Shown: one piece after another, positions 22,115-34,119 of the stretch
Layout: every line of letters starts with the position of its first letter
How positions within the stretch are numbered: the stretch's first letter is position 1
NCBI GenBank assembly: GCA_013054445.1
Contig: JAAMPI010000426.1
Location: 1-38,236 of the forward strand
DNA length: 38,236 nucleotides
Source: Cudoniella acicularis
Taxonomy: Eukaryota > Ascomycota > Leotiomycetes > Helotiales > Helotiaceae
Direction: 5' to 3'
The notes under the pieces: model-generated
Seen by the model: the letters and a program-made list of their open reading frames with translations, nothing else
Database searches by the model: none
What the model was told of the DNA's origin: nothing
Program-made: the position numbers and the translations under genes

Positions 22115-22464
22115 AGCCTGACATTCTTCCCTCTCTCTATTGCGACAATAATCATGCAATTCTCAACCCGTGATGAATCCCACGACGACTCAAAAAGGTG
22201 GTGATGGCCGTGCCTTTTGCCATTTGGTCTACTTTTCTTATGACTTGACATCAAATTGAGGTACTTTCTGAGTCTTTCTCCCTTAGGCAAGTATATGGCT
22301 CTTCCTTCAGCAATATCTAGAACACTAACCTTTAGGATATTATGAGAAGGTACCAGCCTATTTATAGTTTTGATACCAGTTGAGATACTATTACTGTAAA
22401 GTTTGTTGAAGCAAGAAATTTTAAAAGAAAAGACCCCATTCTTTCGGCTCGCTAGACTAAACTA
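22072..22464 (-). CDS. Unrecognised start-less open frame, about 130 codons
   Basis: Reading the minus strand from just after a TAG near 22467, the frame stays open to the stop at 22072-22074. No ATG occurs in the first half; the first Met codon follows KYLNL. The translation is protein-like: basic and His-rich in the middle (KKSRPNGKRHGHHH) with SSWDSSRVENC after it. An open run of this length in such AT-rich DNA is unusual by chance. It may be an exon or a fragment of a decayed gene. No family recognised. Confidence 0.2.
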
Positions 22465-24813
22465 ACAGTCCAACAGATGCCATGTATTTAGATCTTATGA
22501 TTCATAGTTTCAGTGAGGCTTTTTAAAAATAAAATTACTTTGTGATTAATTGATTGACAGGTTAGGAGAGAGAAGTAAAGGGGAGAAGAATCTAAGGTAA
22601 GTCCTCTTCTACAACCTTTCTTCCTTTAGTAAGCGGCTTGATGGAAACACCGCAATATTACTTGCGCACATGTATAGCTGAGGCTGATATGGGTACTAAG
22701 AGAGATTTCATTAGTGACTTATAATTTGAATTCAACCTTGAAATCTGTTTTGACAAAAAGCTCGAGAAGAACTTTCAGTATAAACTTGTCTACTGTTGTT
22801 ACGTACCACACTGCTGTCAAGTATACCAACGCTGTCACCTCTTCTTTCCTCAACCACAAAGTCTTTGAATCCCTATCTTCTTAGCAAACCTAAGGCGAAC
22901 CCTTCCCAATTCATAGAAACAGAAGCATCAAAAAGTTCTAAAATAAATTTCAAATCCATAGATAGGAAGGCAACCTTATTGGACTTTGGTATGTTGAAGT
23001 AAAAGTTTAATAGACTATAATATATAGAAGATTTTGAAGTTTATATAATCGGTAATCTTAAAATTTGTCTGGAATGGGGTATATAAGTAGGGTGGGAATT
23101 AGTTTTGAATTGATTTGGAAATTAGTAGGTGAAGAGATAGAGATATCTAGAGATAGCTGAAAACAGAGCAGGTAAAAACGAAGAAACAAGGGAACTATCC
23201 TTTGAGCTCGAGGAAATTAAAAAATAGCTTTAATCTAAGACTCCCGAAATAATTAACAAATAAGTCAATCTGTATATATAAACCCAACTTTCCTCCTATC
23301 TATTTCCCGCAAGGCCAGAAATCAAGCACAGAGTTTCAAATCAAGAAATTATTAGTAATTGTTCCCTCTCATGTTATATATACGTCAGGAGCGGTGAGGA
23401 AATGATTAAATTTTTTAGTACAGATACGGTTCACTCGTCTAGAGCGAGGGCTTCAGCAGAGGTAAATGCCGAGAGAAGTTTTAGAAATTGCTACCATATA
23501 GAACTTTTTTGTCAAACCTGAAAATACTGCCATCGAATCCTGTTCCGGCCAAACTCAAGCAACAACCACGATATCTGTAATGAATGATTCCTCAAATTAA
23601 AAAGCTACAGCCTTACGAATAACCAGAATAACATAAAAAGCGAGCGCAAACATGACCTTATAGTCGAAGATCATACTTTTCCAAGTAAAACCTAATGATT
23701 TCCAACACGGATTTCTCGTGATGAACTTTTAGAATCTGCTCGCTGGCGAGCTTTTAAATGAGCAGCCCACGGGATTCAAAATCGAAAATTTAGAACAAAA
23801 AAGCTATCAGAAAACAGCAAGTTGAAAAATTCGACTTTTAATACAAGTAAAGCAGAATAAGCCATCACAATCGACAGTTTCAGAATATTACTAGTTAACA
23901 ACTCATTAGCAAGAAAAAAGAAAGCCCCCAAAAGGATTCTAGACACTGAAGAGTAATTAAAACAGGTGCAATATTACTCAGTAAGTAGCACGAATATTCT
24001 GCTCTATCGAAGATCCAAAATGTCGCCTTTTTGTTGCTATGTTTTCCGAAGAAAGATTTTAACAAAGAGGATTATTTATAATTGGTCTCACACCAAGCTG
24101 GTTTGATATACCTTCTCTGACTGCTTGCTTAATGTAAGCCCAGCCCAACATCGTAATAGTAGGAAAAGCAAAAAGTGTAGTGAAGGAACATCTTGACAGC
24201 AACCACCTAAATAAATAACAACCAGAGAAAGTTCGACAGCAAACCCAGTAATCTTACCTTTCCTAATTTTCCCTTACATATTTCGTTGTAACGATTTTAC
24301 AGCACTTGAAAAAGTAAGTAGCGATAGGGAGAGTAACCAAGCATTAGTTGCGCCATCCCATGCAAGGGGGGTAATGCGACAATAAATGGATATGTTGATA
24401 AAAGAAATGTAAGTTTTGCTGTCTAATGAATATAAATGAAATAGGTAACGGGTTCGCGCGCGTAGAAGTAAGAAAGAGTATTGGAGTGTAACGAGGCTAG
24501 ACGCCGAGGATACTTAATATTGTTAGAAAAATAAAAATTCAACCCAACTCGACTTTCGAGTGAAAATTAAGTAGTGCGTGACAATAGCCGAATTGATATT
24601 GCGTGATAGATGTAATGAATGCGTCAAGGAGGTCGTTTTCCGAAGGCTATTTAATGGAACTTAAAGGTAGAGTGCCAAGAACATGATGTCGGAGACACAA
24701 GAGAAGCTACAAGGCGGGAATTCTCGTGTTACTTTCTACTTCAGGACGGCCTGAAACTCTAGCTCTAGCTGTCTCTTTTGGACCGCGGAGAATGTATGAT
24801 TGCTAGTACTGGT

Positions 24814-25182
24814 TTATAGAGGCGGACGGACAAATTTGACAGCAGCCATTAAAACAACAGAGTGTGATAATTTGACAGAGAACCAATCAATCTTGTTCTT
24901 ATAACTTTCAATTACGGCGTTGCTTATCTCTCTTATTGTTTTGTGTTTCCAATATATAAATATTCGTGGGGCGGGTTTTTTAAGAAGAACGTTTGGCAAG
25001 CAAATACCATCACACAGTCGCAGCGCAGTGAAATCAAACAACCCTTCATCATTGTTTTTTGAGGGTGGATTCAACTGAAACCTTCTCATTAATAAGGAGA
25101 AAAAGTTTGAGTTCTTGAGGAAGTCGGAGGGGTTAAGGGTGGCATTGACCAATTTTGAAGCACCATGTGCGTGCTCCTCCAA
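24814..25182 (-). CDS. Unrecognised open frame, 122 codons
   Basis: A minus-strand frame in the gene desert with mixed, protein-like composition, containing a Pro-Ser-Lys-Asn linker and two hydrophobic stretches. It opens on TTG; the first ATG lies 31 codons in. No motif, splice site or neighbour supports function. Probably chance or an orphan exon. Confidence 0.15.
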   Translation of the reverse strand: MEEHAHGASKLVNATLNPSDFLKNSNFFSLLMRRFQLNPPSKNNDEGLFDFTALRLCDGICLPNVLLKKPAPRIFIYWKHKTIREISNAVIESYKNKIDWFSVKLSHSVVLMAAVKFVRPPL

Positions 25183-26290
25183 ATATTAAGATATGTTAAC
25201 CAACGCGAGCGAAGGTACAGGCCAAATGCAATCGAAAGCCAGATTTCAGTAAAGCCGCTCCACTCCACAACACCTCGTTACGTTCATTTAAATATCCCAC
25301 CAACCGTTGAAAATTGAAAAAAGCATTTCCAGCTACATCCGAAACAATGTCGTTCGTCTCGTGCGTCCTGTAGTTATGTCAGCTTAAGAGTCTGTTGATT
25401 CGGTGATGGTATCTGAGCTGGTGTTACTGGTTGAGCCTCAATTGTCCGCTGAGTGATGAAGTTCTGCAGGTACAGGGTGACGTGGTGAGATGCGGATTCG
25501 TGATCGTTGCTGTTATTGCGGTCGTCGATATCATGGTAATCGTTGCTGTCAACTTGCCATGTCACTGGTGCTCGGAACTTGCTCGTTGTTGCCTTCAATG
25601 CCTTGGCCCGAGTCTTCGTCTGCTTGCCGTCTATTTCTGATACCCTTAGATTGTAGGTGGCGTCTTTGGCTATTTAAAAGCCTTCATGGTGATTTTGCGG
25701 AGATCTTTCCTGTTCTTCTCAATATTTGGCGCTTCGAAAGCCGCGATGTTCTGCGTTCCAGGACCATCTAGCCATATAAATAGTTCGCTATTATTGGTTG
25801 TAAAAGTATACTATCGGTTGTAAACAGCGTGGTTCCCGGAGATTGTGCGCTAGATTTAGGCGTTTTTGCTCAATGTGCATGCCATAAAGCAATTCAGTTC
25901 GTTCAATGGAAAGTAAAGCATCAAATACTTTGCTTACGCGGTTCCTAGTCCTAGAGAAAACTACTTGCTATATCGCAAGAGTGCGTAATACTGCAGGTCA
26001 TATCATTTCCAGGCGTAGATTGTTGGAACTGTCTATAACTTACTGTAACTACCTCATCACGTGATAATAAAGAACTTTCTCACTGTAGGTGAAGTGTTTA
26101 TGCGCCCTTCTTAGTTCAATCCCGAAAAGCACATGAAGCATCAAAAAACGAAAAAAAATTTCCATCAAAGAAAGCTCATCGTTGAGGGCCAACAACTGAA
26201 GCGAGACAAAGAAAGGGGGGCGGGGCGAGGTCTCACGGTCCACTTCTTTGTCTTCAAAGAGACAAGCGGCCTGTGATCGCTTATCATAGT

Positions 26291-26334
26291 CACAATCGTA
26301 ATCATAATCACAATCGCAATCACAATCACAATCG
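26291..26334. repeat. Hexanucleotide microsatellite (CACAAT/CGCAAT type)
   Basis: The run alternates CACAATC, GTAATCA, TAATCAC and AATCGCAATCAC, that is, imperfect 6-nt units with the core AATC repeated about seven times. It translates as a His/Asn-rich repeat in one frame, without evidence of use. A simple replication-slippage repeat is the simplest reading. Confidence 0.6.
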
Positions 26335-27288
26335 CGATGTGTGGAGAATTGGCGAAATGTGGGGTATCAGAATCCTCTTCTTCCTCTGCTGCGACCATCT
26401 CCGGACTTGTGGGGATGCGAATAGCGGTGAGCATTTGCTGACTGTAACTGCGTGCTGGGTGGCCATCGAAAATAGAATCGTGCTGAAGTGCGTCAAATTG
26501 ATTGGATGGTTGCGATGCGGGAACGGATGGGGCGATCTAGCAGAAGGGATGCAAGTGTTCCGGAGCATCAAGCTCGTGGGATAAATTCGAAGGCTCTTCT
26601 CGAACTACCTGAACGAGGGACGAAAATTTTATTTCGAGTCAGGATGAAGCAGAGCACGGAGCCTGAGGGTGGCCATCTCCCGGCAAATGAATCAAGTCGG
26701 GGAGGACGAGGTGTCGATGTCAAGGCTAGGCCGGTTGCGATTTTAGTTTCAAACCCCTACGGCGTTTCCGACACCATGATGACCGAGTACTTTTTATACC
26801 CGTAGCGTGCGGTAACGGCACATACTCTGAGGGCTAATGTAAAGTGTTGGGGAATCTTTGTTAATGCGTGGAGAAAACTGAGGATGAATTAATGGTCCAT
26901 GGCTCGCATGGAAGTGAACTCACCTATTTCCTCAAGAGACCCTCTTGACTCTCTTAGTGATCTATCCAAAGTGTCTAAGTATTTGAGGTCGCAAATCATA
27001 ATTTTCCATTTCCTCAGCGGTAATTTATAAATGCTGATGAGGTCACCAAATGTCTTGCTCAAAGCATTCGTGTTGTGTCAGTTGTCGGATTTCGCAGCAA
27101 GCCTGTCCTAGATCATGGTCGCAGTTGTGCATACCGACTGGCCGGCTGATGATATTTTAAGCGTGGGGCTGAGCTGAGCGCCAGCAGGAGGAAAGGGACC
27201 GAATTAAGCGGCCATCCCTTAATTGAGCTGTCGTCGGAGGAATATTCGATGCCATTTTCATCACTCTTCTTGTCGCTTTCAAAGGAAT

Positions 27289-27960
27289 TTAGGCAGGTGA
27301 AGAAGAGCGTGTGTAAATTGTCCGGGAATGACTCCGAATGATCATTAGAGATGGCAAAGTGATGAACAACGTTTCGAAATGCAGCCCTGAGCCCTTGGGA
27401 GTCCTGAGATCTAGCGCTGCCGTAAGAAAGCTGGTTGACCGCAGCCTTGTTTGTGGGTTCTTGGATAGTTCATAGATACATATAAGAGTTACACCAGGAT
27501 GAGATAATAATGTCAGAATCGTGATTTCATATGATGGTTGGGCCGTAGGGGCTACCGATTTGGATTGATAGGAACCTGGGCGGCGTCGGCAGAACGCCAA
27601 TACGCTAGCCTCGCCAATCCCTGCAAAAAAGTTCTGCCACAGTCCAAAGGCGAAACGAAAAATATTTAAATCTCGAAACTCTGCCCAACTATCTGTCTGC
27701 TTCACGTCTTTTTTCCATCTCCCGGTTTCTCGAAGGATACATCTCCGCTCATTCATTTCTGAGTTCTTCGCGTTTTGTGAGATACCCCTAAACGCTTTAG
27801 AGAGCCACGATAGAGCAGGATTCAAAGAGATCGCATCCTGCGGGCTCACCCCCTCCATTCGCCCCTCGCTCACTCTCACCGACCGTGCGACGCTAGCGCC
27901 CTTTGAAATTTCTTCTTATCGCACACAGTTCCAAAATCTTCCCCTCCTTCGATTCTCGAC
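27289..27960. promoter_or_regulatory. Promoter and 5' UTR region of EF-3 gene
   Basis: The last 100 bases before the ATG at 27961 are pyrimidine-rich with TCTTCCCCTCC and ACTCTCACC blocks, typical of strongly expressed fungal housekeeping genes. No clear TATA box was found. A 196-codon minus-strand frame covers 27289-27879, opens on GTG and shows no motif; I regard it as chance, though an antisense gene sharing this region as a bidirectional promoter cannot be ruled out. Confidence 0.4.
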
Positions 27961-30900
27961 ATGCCCTCTACTGTCGCCGATTCTTCATCTCCTCCATCCA
28001 CCACCAAGATGGCCGAAAACAAGAACAGCGTCAAGGTCCTCGATGAGCTTTTGGCTCAGCTGAATATCAGCAAAGACCAAAGCAGTATTAATACCGCCAC
28101 CCACAACCTGGCGGTCTTCATCAACGGTCCTATCGAAGAGCACGATGCTCCTACAAAGTGAGTCTTCACGATCGCTACTCTTAAATCCTCGTCGTTTGCA
28201 AAAAATTTCAGTCTTCGCGTGTTCGCAGCATCATTTGTGTGGTGGCGATCCGCTGGGCGCAATCGCACTTTGGGCGGAAATAATTTTGGAAATCAGAATG
28301 CTGACAATTCAATTTGCAGGACTGTTGAGGCTTTGAAGAAGCAACTCGCCAACAAGAAGGATGCCACCGTCCGAGAAAAGGCCCTCAACGCCATTCAGGC
28401 CATCGCTGAGCATGCCGATACCTCCGCTTCCGTCGAGCCATATCTCGTTATTCTTCTCCCATCAGTCCTTTCAGCCGTTGGCGACAAGATAACCGCCGTC
28501 AAGGCTGCCGCTCAAACCGCTGCCCTCGCGATCGTCAAGGCCACCAATGCCAACGCCGTCAAGGCAGTCCTCCCACCCATCATCAACTCCATCCTCACAG
28601 CACAAAAATGGCAAGAAAAGATCTGCGGTCTCAACTGCATCGAGGCTCTTGTCGCCGCATCCCCAGCACAACTCGCCTACCGAGTACCAGATCTTATCCC
28701 AGTCGTTTCCGAATCCATGTGGGACACAAAGCCAGAAGTGAAGAAGATGGCGTATGGCACAATGGAGAAGGTTTGCGGTTTGATCGTAAACAAGGATATT
28801 GAGCGATTCATTCCCGAGCTTATTAAGTGTATCGCCAAGCCAGAGAACGTCCCAGAGACCGTTCATTTACTCGGTGCCACCACTTTCGTTACCGATGTGC
28901 ACGAGCCAACCCTCGCTATCATGGTTCCCCTCCTTGATCGTGGTCTTGCTGAGCGTGAGACGGCTATCAAGCGAAAATCTGCTGTCATTGTCGACAACAT
29001 GTGCAAGCTGGTCGAGGATCCCAACATTGTTGCCGCTTTCTTGCCAAAATTGATGCCTGGTCTTACCAAGAACTACGAGAACTTGGCTGATCCCGAGGCT
29101 CGTGAGAAGACCAAGCAAGGTCTTGATACCCTCGTCCGTGTCGGTGCCGTCAAGGATGGAAAGATCCCCGAGGTTTCCCACGCTGGTGATATCGCCACCG
29201 TTTTGGCGGCTCTTAAGACTGTGCTCAACTCAACTAAACACAAGGGCGTTGTTACTAAGTTCGAGCCAGTTCTCCAGTATATCTCCGCTCTCGCTGGTCA
29301 ACTCATTGATGAGAAAGATGCCGACAGCTTCAGCTGGACCCAAAATCTCAAGCCATATACTGCTGCCATCGTCGGCGAGGCTGACGCACAAAGCATCGTT
29401 GATGCTCTCCGAAAGCGCGCATCACCAGGCGCTGAGGAGGAAGATGCAGAGGAGGCTGATGATGAGGAGGGTGAGGACCTTTGCAACTGCACATTCAACT
29501 TGGCCTATGGTGCTAAGATTCTCCTGAATCAAACACATCTCCGCCTCAAGCGTGGTCAGCGATATGGTCTCTGCGGTCCTAACGGTTCTGGAAAGTCCAC
29601 CCTCATGCGTGCCATCAACAATGAGCAAGTTGAGGGTTTCCCCAAGAAGAGCGAGGTTAAGACTGTGTTCGTCGAGCACGATCTTGACTCTGCTGATACT
29701 GAGCAAACGACTATTGCCTGGACCATGAAGAAACTTGCCGAGGTTGGTGTCATGACCTCCCAAGCTGATGTCGAGAAGCAATTAGGCGAGTTCGGTTTCA
29801 CACCCGATATGACCAGCAACTTGATCACTGCCCTCTCTGGTGGATGGAAGATGAAGTTGGCTCTTGCCCGCGCTGTTTTTGAAGCACCTGATATTCTTCT
29901 GCTCGATGAGCCTACTAACCATTTGGATGTGAAGAACGTCAAGTGGCTCGAGGATTATCTAATGGCTTCCCCCTGCACATCTATCATCGTTTCTCACGAC
30001 AGTGGTTTCCTCGATAACGTCTGCCAACACATCATCCATTACGAGCGATTCAAGCTTAAGAGATATCGTGGTAACTTGCAAGAGTTCGTCAGGAAGTGCC
30101 CATCTGCTCGCTCATACTACGAGCTCGGTGCCTCCGAGATGGAATTCAAGTTCCCCGAACCAGGTTTCCTTGAAGGTGTCAAGACAAAGGCCAAGGCTAT
30201 TGTCCGTGTCAGCAAGATGGCATTCCAATACCCAGGTACACCAAAACCCCAAATTTCCGATATCTCTTTCCAATGTTCGCTTGGCTCCCGTATTGCCGTT
30301 ATTGGTCCCAATGGTGCTGGCAAGTCTACTCTCATCAACGTCTTGACCGGTGAACTCATCCCAACCGTGGGTGATGTTTACACCCACGAGAACATCCGTA
30401 TCGCCTACATCAAACAACACGCCTTCGCCCATATTGATCACCACTTAGAGAAGACTCCTTCCGAGTACATCCAATGGCGTTTCCAGACTGGTGAGGATCG
30501 TGAGACTATGGATCGTGCCAACAAGATCGTTACCGATGAGGATGAGAAGGCTATGGACAAGATCTACAAGGTTGAGGGTTCTCAACGTCGTGTCATTGGT
30601 ATCCACTCTCGCCGCAAGTTCAAGAACTCTTATGAGTATGAGTGTTCGTTTGCTCTCGGAGAGAACGTTGGTCTGAAGAATGAGAGATGGACTCCTATGA
30701 TGACTGCCGACAACGCATGGATTCCCCGAAGCGAAATCTTGGCCTCCCATCAAAAGATGGTCGCTGAGGTTGATCAAAAGGAGGCTCTTGCCAGTGGTCA
30801 ATTCCGACCTTTGGTTCGAAAGGAAATCGAACAGCACTGCGCTAACTTCGGTCTTGATGCTGAATTAGTTTCCCACTCTCGTATGTTGGGTCTTTCTGGT

Positions 30901-31381
30901 GGTCAGCGTGTCAAGGTCGTGCTTGCCGCCTGTTCGTGGCAACGTCCCCATTTGATCGTTCTTGACGAACCTACCAACTATCTCGATCGTGACTCTCTTG
31001 GTGCTTTGTCCAAGGCTCTCAAGTCATTTGAGGGTGGTGTTATCATCATCACGTAAGTCTACCCTATCAGAATCATCTGAAAAATGCTAACAGTCGTACA
31101 GTCACTCTGCCGAGTTCACCAAGGATTTGACGGAGGAAGTTTGGGCTGTAGTTGACGGAAAGATGACGCCTTCAGGTCACAACTGGGTTCAAGGCCAAGG
31201 TTCTGGCCCAAGATTGAAGGAAGATGAGGATGAGGAAGAGAAGTTCGATGCCATGGGTAACAAGATTGTCTCGACAAAGAAGGCTAAGAAACTCACCTCG
31301 GCCGAATTAAGAAAGAAGAAGAAGGACCGTATGGCCCGACGAAAGAGAGGAGAGGAGGTCTTTTCTGACGAGGATGACTAA
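27961..31381 (+). CDS. Translation elongation factor 3 (EF-3), ABC-F type ATPase
   Basis: Three exons: 27961-28157, 28320-31052, 31102-31381, giving 1,069 residues, or 1,053 from the ATG at 28009, close to the usual 1,040-1,055. EF-3 is a fungal ribosome-bound ATPase that helps release E-site tRNA and load the next aminoacyl-tRNA. Seen in order: HEAT-type repeats (about 65-380), an acidic linker [18 protein letters not shown] domain 1 with Walker [10 protein letters not shown] (485-493), signature LSGGW (571) and Walker [14 protein letters not shown] (590), ABC domain 2 with Walker [10 protein letters not shown] (728-736), an inserted chromodomain-like region (about 780-880), signature LSGGQ (924), Walker [13 protein letters not shown], and a Lys/Arg-rich tail ending in acidic EDD that in yeast contacts the ribosome. 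Intron 1 is long (162 nt), near the 5' end; intron 2 is 49 nt. Codon use is biased to C-ending codons, as in highly expressed genes. Confidence 0.97.
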
Positions 31382-31969
31382 ATTTCGCGATTAGACATAA
31401 AAGGGGAGGGAAAAGAATTGTTCGTATTTTGGGCCTGGATTGCGTGCATTTGGCCCCGGGTCTGGAGTTAATATCCTGTTTTGTGTTAAGGTTATCCATG
31501 CAGAATAGAAGATAGAGCAAAAATAGACTCGTCGACTTGCAACTACAACAATGATCAGAACCTAGCGCTTTCTAGTGAACTCGAGAGTGACGACACGACA
31601 GTAGTACATTTTTCAAATGATTTGCTTAGGGTAGACTTCAGCCACGATTGTAGCGATCTGCCTTGTTTGCGAAGGCCTGTACATTGTTTTTGGGATCTAA
31701 TAAACGTTTAAACAAAATTCTGTCGTAATCCTTCCATGCTCATGCATAAAACCGTGGAGTGCATGAGGCATTTTACAATTTTTATGCACATGCAGCTGTG
31801 TCTTCACCTGACCCGCTAACCGGATCCGTCTTAGCGATTTTTCCCCGAGGCTCGGTCAAACCTTGAAGCTAAAAAACCAGCTCCTCTTCAATCCGTCTGT
31901 CCGTGAAGCTTTTCGCATCAATCGACTTTCACACCTCCGAATTCTCATCCCGAAACCGCAGAAGCAATC
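31382..31969. other. EF-3 / malate dehydrogenase intergenic region
   Basis: Contains the 3' UTR of EF-3 and the promoter and 5' UTR of the malate dehydrogenase gene. No polyadenylation signal of the AATAAA type is evident close to the EF-3 stop; CTAATAAACG occurs near 31697. The palindrome GTTTAAAC is at about 31706. No other gene fits. Confidence 0.4.
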
Positions 31970-33445
31970 ATGTTTGCCGCACGAAGAGCATTGACTGGCG
32001 CTGCTCAGCGCAGAGCGTTTTCTGCCTCGGCCAGAGATGTAAGACCACCACCGTTGGAAGCTCCAGGATGCGCTCAAGTCGTTAGGAATAGCTTCAATTG
32101 CTAACTTCTGTTGTTTTAGATGTCGAAAGTCACAGTCCTCGGAGTACGTATCGCGAATAGTTCTCAATCTGCGACATCTTTTCTCCGAACATGCCATAAA
32201 TCTCTTTCCACCATCCCTCTCACATATCCCCGAAACATTTGTCCAACTTTGCCCAGCCACACTTCAAAGGAATACGCAAAATTCTAACTGTTTACAGGCA
32301 GCTGGAGGAATTGGACAACCTTTATCACTTCTTTTGAAGCTCAACCCAAGAGTTTCCGAGTTGGCCCGTATGTACACAAGCTTCCCAACATATACCACAT
32401 CAGGTGAAACGCTAACATCGATATTTTCGCAGTCTATGATATCCGTGGAGGCCCAGGTTCGTGCGCTCACAATCCAGCAGGCAGCTCCCGCTAATAAACT
32501 TTTCTCCCAGGTGTCGCGGCCGATATTAGCCACATCAACACCAAGAGCACAGTTACCGGTTACGACCCAACACCTTCCGGTTTAGCAGCCGCTCTCAAGG
32601 GTGCCGAGATCGTCCTCATCCCCGCTGGTGTTCCCCGTAAACCCGGCATGACCCGTGACGACCTCTTCAACACCAATGCCTCTATCGTCCGCGACCTTGC
32701 TAAAGCAGCTGCCGAATCCGCCCCAGACGCCAACATCCTTGTTATCTCTAACCCAGTTAACAGCACAGTCCCAATTGTCGCCGAGATCTTCAAGGCAAAG
32801 GGAGTCTACAATCCAAAGCGTCTTTTCGGTGTCACCAGCCTTGATGTTGTCCGTGCTTCCCGATTCGTCTCCGAGATTAAGAAGACCGACCCAGTCGATG
32901 AGAACATCACCGTTGTAGGAGGTCACTCCGGCGTTACCATCGTTCCCCTCTTCTCGCAATCCAGCCACCCCGATCTCGTCGGAAACGCCGATCTCCTCCA
33001 ACGTGTGCAATTCGGTGGTGATGAGGTTGTCAAAGCCAAAGACGGTGCTGGATCTGCTACCCTTTCCATGGCTATGGCCGGTGCCCGATTTGCTGAGAGC
33101 TTGTTGAAGGCTGCTCAAGGACAAAAGGGTGTTGTTGAGCCGACTTTCGTAGACAGCCCATTGTACAAGGATCAAGGAATTGATTTCTTCGCCAGCAGAG
33201 TCGAGTTGGGACCTAATGGTGTTGAGAAGATTTTCGATGTTGGAAAGGTTAATGCTGAGGAGCAGAAGCTTTTGGATGCTGCCTTGGCGGACTTGAAAAA
33301 AGTATGTTTATTTCCCCGTTTTCATGAAAATTATCTATTTCCCCACCCTACTCTTCTATCAGCGCAGCATATCTAACATGCCATTTTTTTCAAACAGAAC
33401 ATCAACAAGGGCGTTGTATTCGTTGCAGAGAACCCAGGCAAATAA
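31970..33445 (+). CDS. Mitochondrial malate dehydrogenase (NAD+)
   Basis: Six exons: 31970-32038, 32120-32143, 32298-32367, 32433-32456, 32511-33301, 33398-33445, giving 341 residues, the family's usual length. It converts malate and NAD+ to oxaloacetate and NADH in the TCA cycle. The first 23 residues are Arg/Ala/Ser-rich without acidic residues until the end, a mitochondrial presequence. The NAD-binding loop GAAGGIG lies at 31-37, the mobile loop RKPGMTRDD with substrate-binding Arg105 and Arg111, NPVNSTVP as the dinucleotide/substrate motif, and the catalytic His201 in GGHSG. Introns are 81, 154, 65, 54 and 96 nt; exons 2 and 4 are both only 24 nt, yet the joined protein is intact through MSKVTVLG and YDIRGGP. 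The stop is at 33443-33445. It follows EF-3 on the same strand at 588 bp distance. Confidence 0.96.
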
Positions 33446-34119
33446 ATGAATCTCGTTTTTGCATTAGAGTAGAGAGACCATTTGGCAATGTAAAATAAGT
33501 TGCCATTTTGTATTCTAGAATCAATCTATATCTAAAACTTCCTGATTCCAAAATGTCTCTTTTCCTATACAAGATATCAGACAAAATCCAAGTAATAATA
33601 TCTCACAATTTATAAAAACTTACCGTTCACAGTAGTCCTCTTTGTCCTAATATATTACTAATGCCTGCACAGAAAAAGAGAAGTGTTGCCAACAGCGACT
33701 TCTAGTCAAGGAAAACGTCTGATTTGTGAGGGGAGGTAGTCGTGGCGTTATTTGCGAGTGAGTCATGTGAAGGGAAGAACCTTTTTATCGTGATGATGTT
33801 TGTTGTGAAGAAGAGAGGTGTTGGAGTAAAGTTTTTTTTTCCTTGTGATAATGATGATGGTTTGGTGTTGTGAAAAAGAAGGGGGTGAGTGTGATTGATG
33901 TGACGTGAGTCAGAGAGAAGGCAGATGAAGGTTTGAGGCATGAAATTTTTTTGAGGAAAGAAAAGGGCATTATGAAAAAAGAAATTAAAAAGAAAATAGA
34001 AGAAAAAAACTCGGAAACATGTTCATTCATTAAGTTTCCTAAACACAGCCCACTCATCATTCATCATTATCATAATGACCGTCATGATCATCATCCATCA
34101 TCATCTAAATACAGCCTAT
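33446..34119. other. Convergent 3' region with simple repeats
   Basis: This lies between the 3' ends of malate dehydrogenase (+) and the coiled-coil protein gene (-). It holds purine-rich DNA (about 33780-34010) and an ATC/CAT simple repeat at about 34055-34107. Short frames on both strands read only as low-complexity Phe/Ser/Lys/His sequence. Likely both 3' UTRs; no gene. Confidence 0.45.

Larger units (their letters stand above)
21161..27288. other. Six-kilobase AT-rich gene desert
   Basis: Apart from the weak frames listed separately, this stretch contains nothing I can support as a gene. It is A/T-rich but not as TA-biased as the RIP-like blocks, with many closely spaced stops in all frames between 22500 and 24800. 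Short frames at 25374-25771 and 26165-26805 overlap on both strands and show no motif. No tRNA or rRNA was recognised. A lineage-specific gene, a long non-coding RNA or an old degraded repeat are all possible. Confidence 0.35.

Noticed and set aside
27289..27879. 196-codon minus-strand frame upstream of EF-3.
   Set aside because: Opens on GTG, has no motif, and lies in the expected EF-3 promoter; no splice partner.
28471..30837. Several 100-140 codon frames opposite EF-3.
   Set aside because: Antisense shadows produced by the biased codon use of a highly expressed gene.
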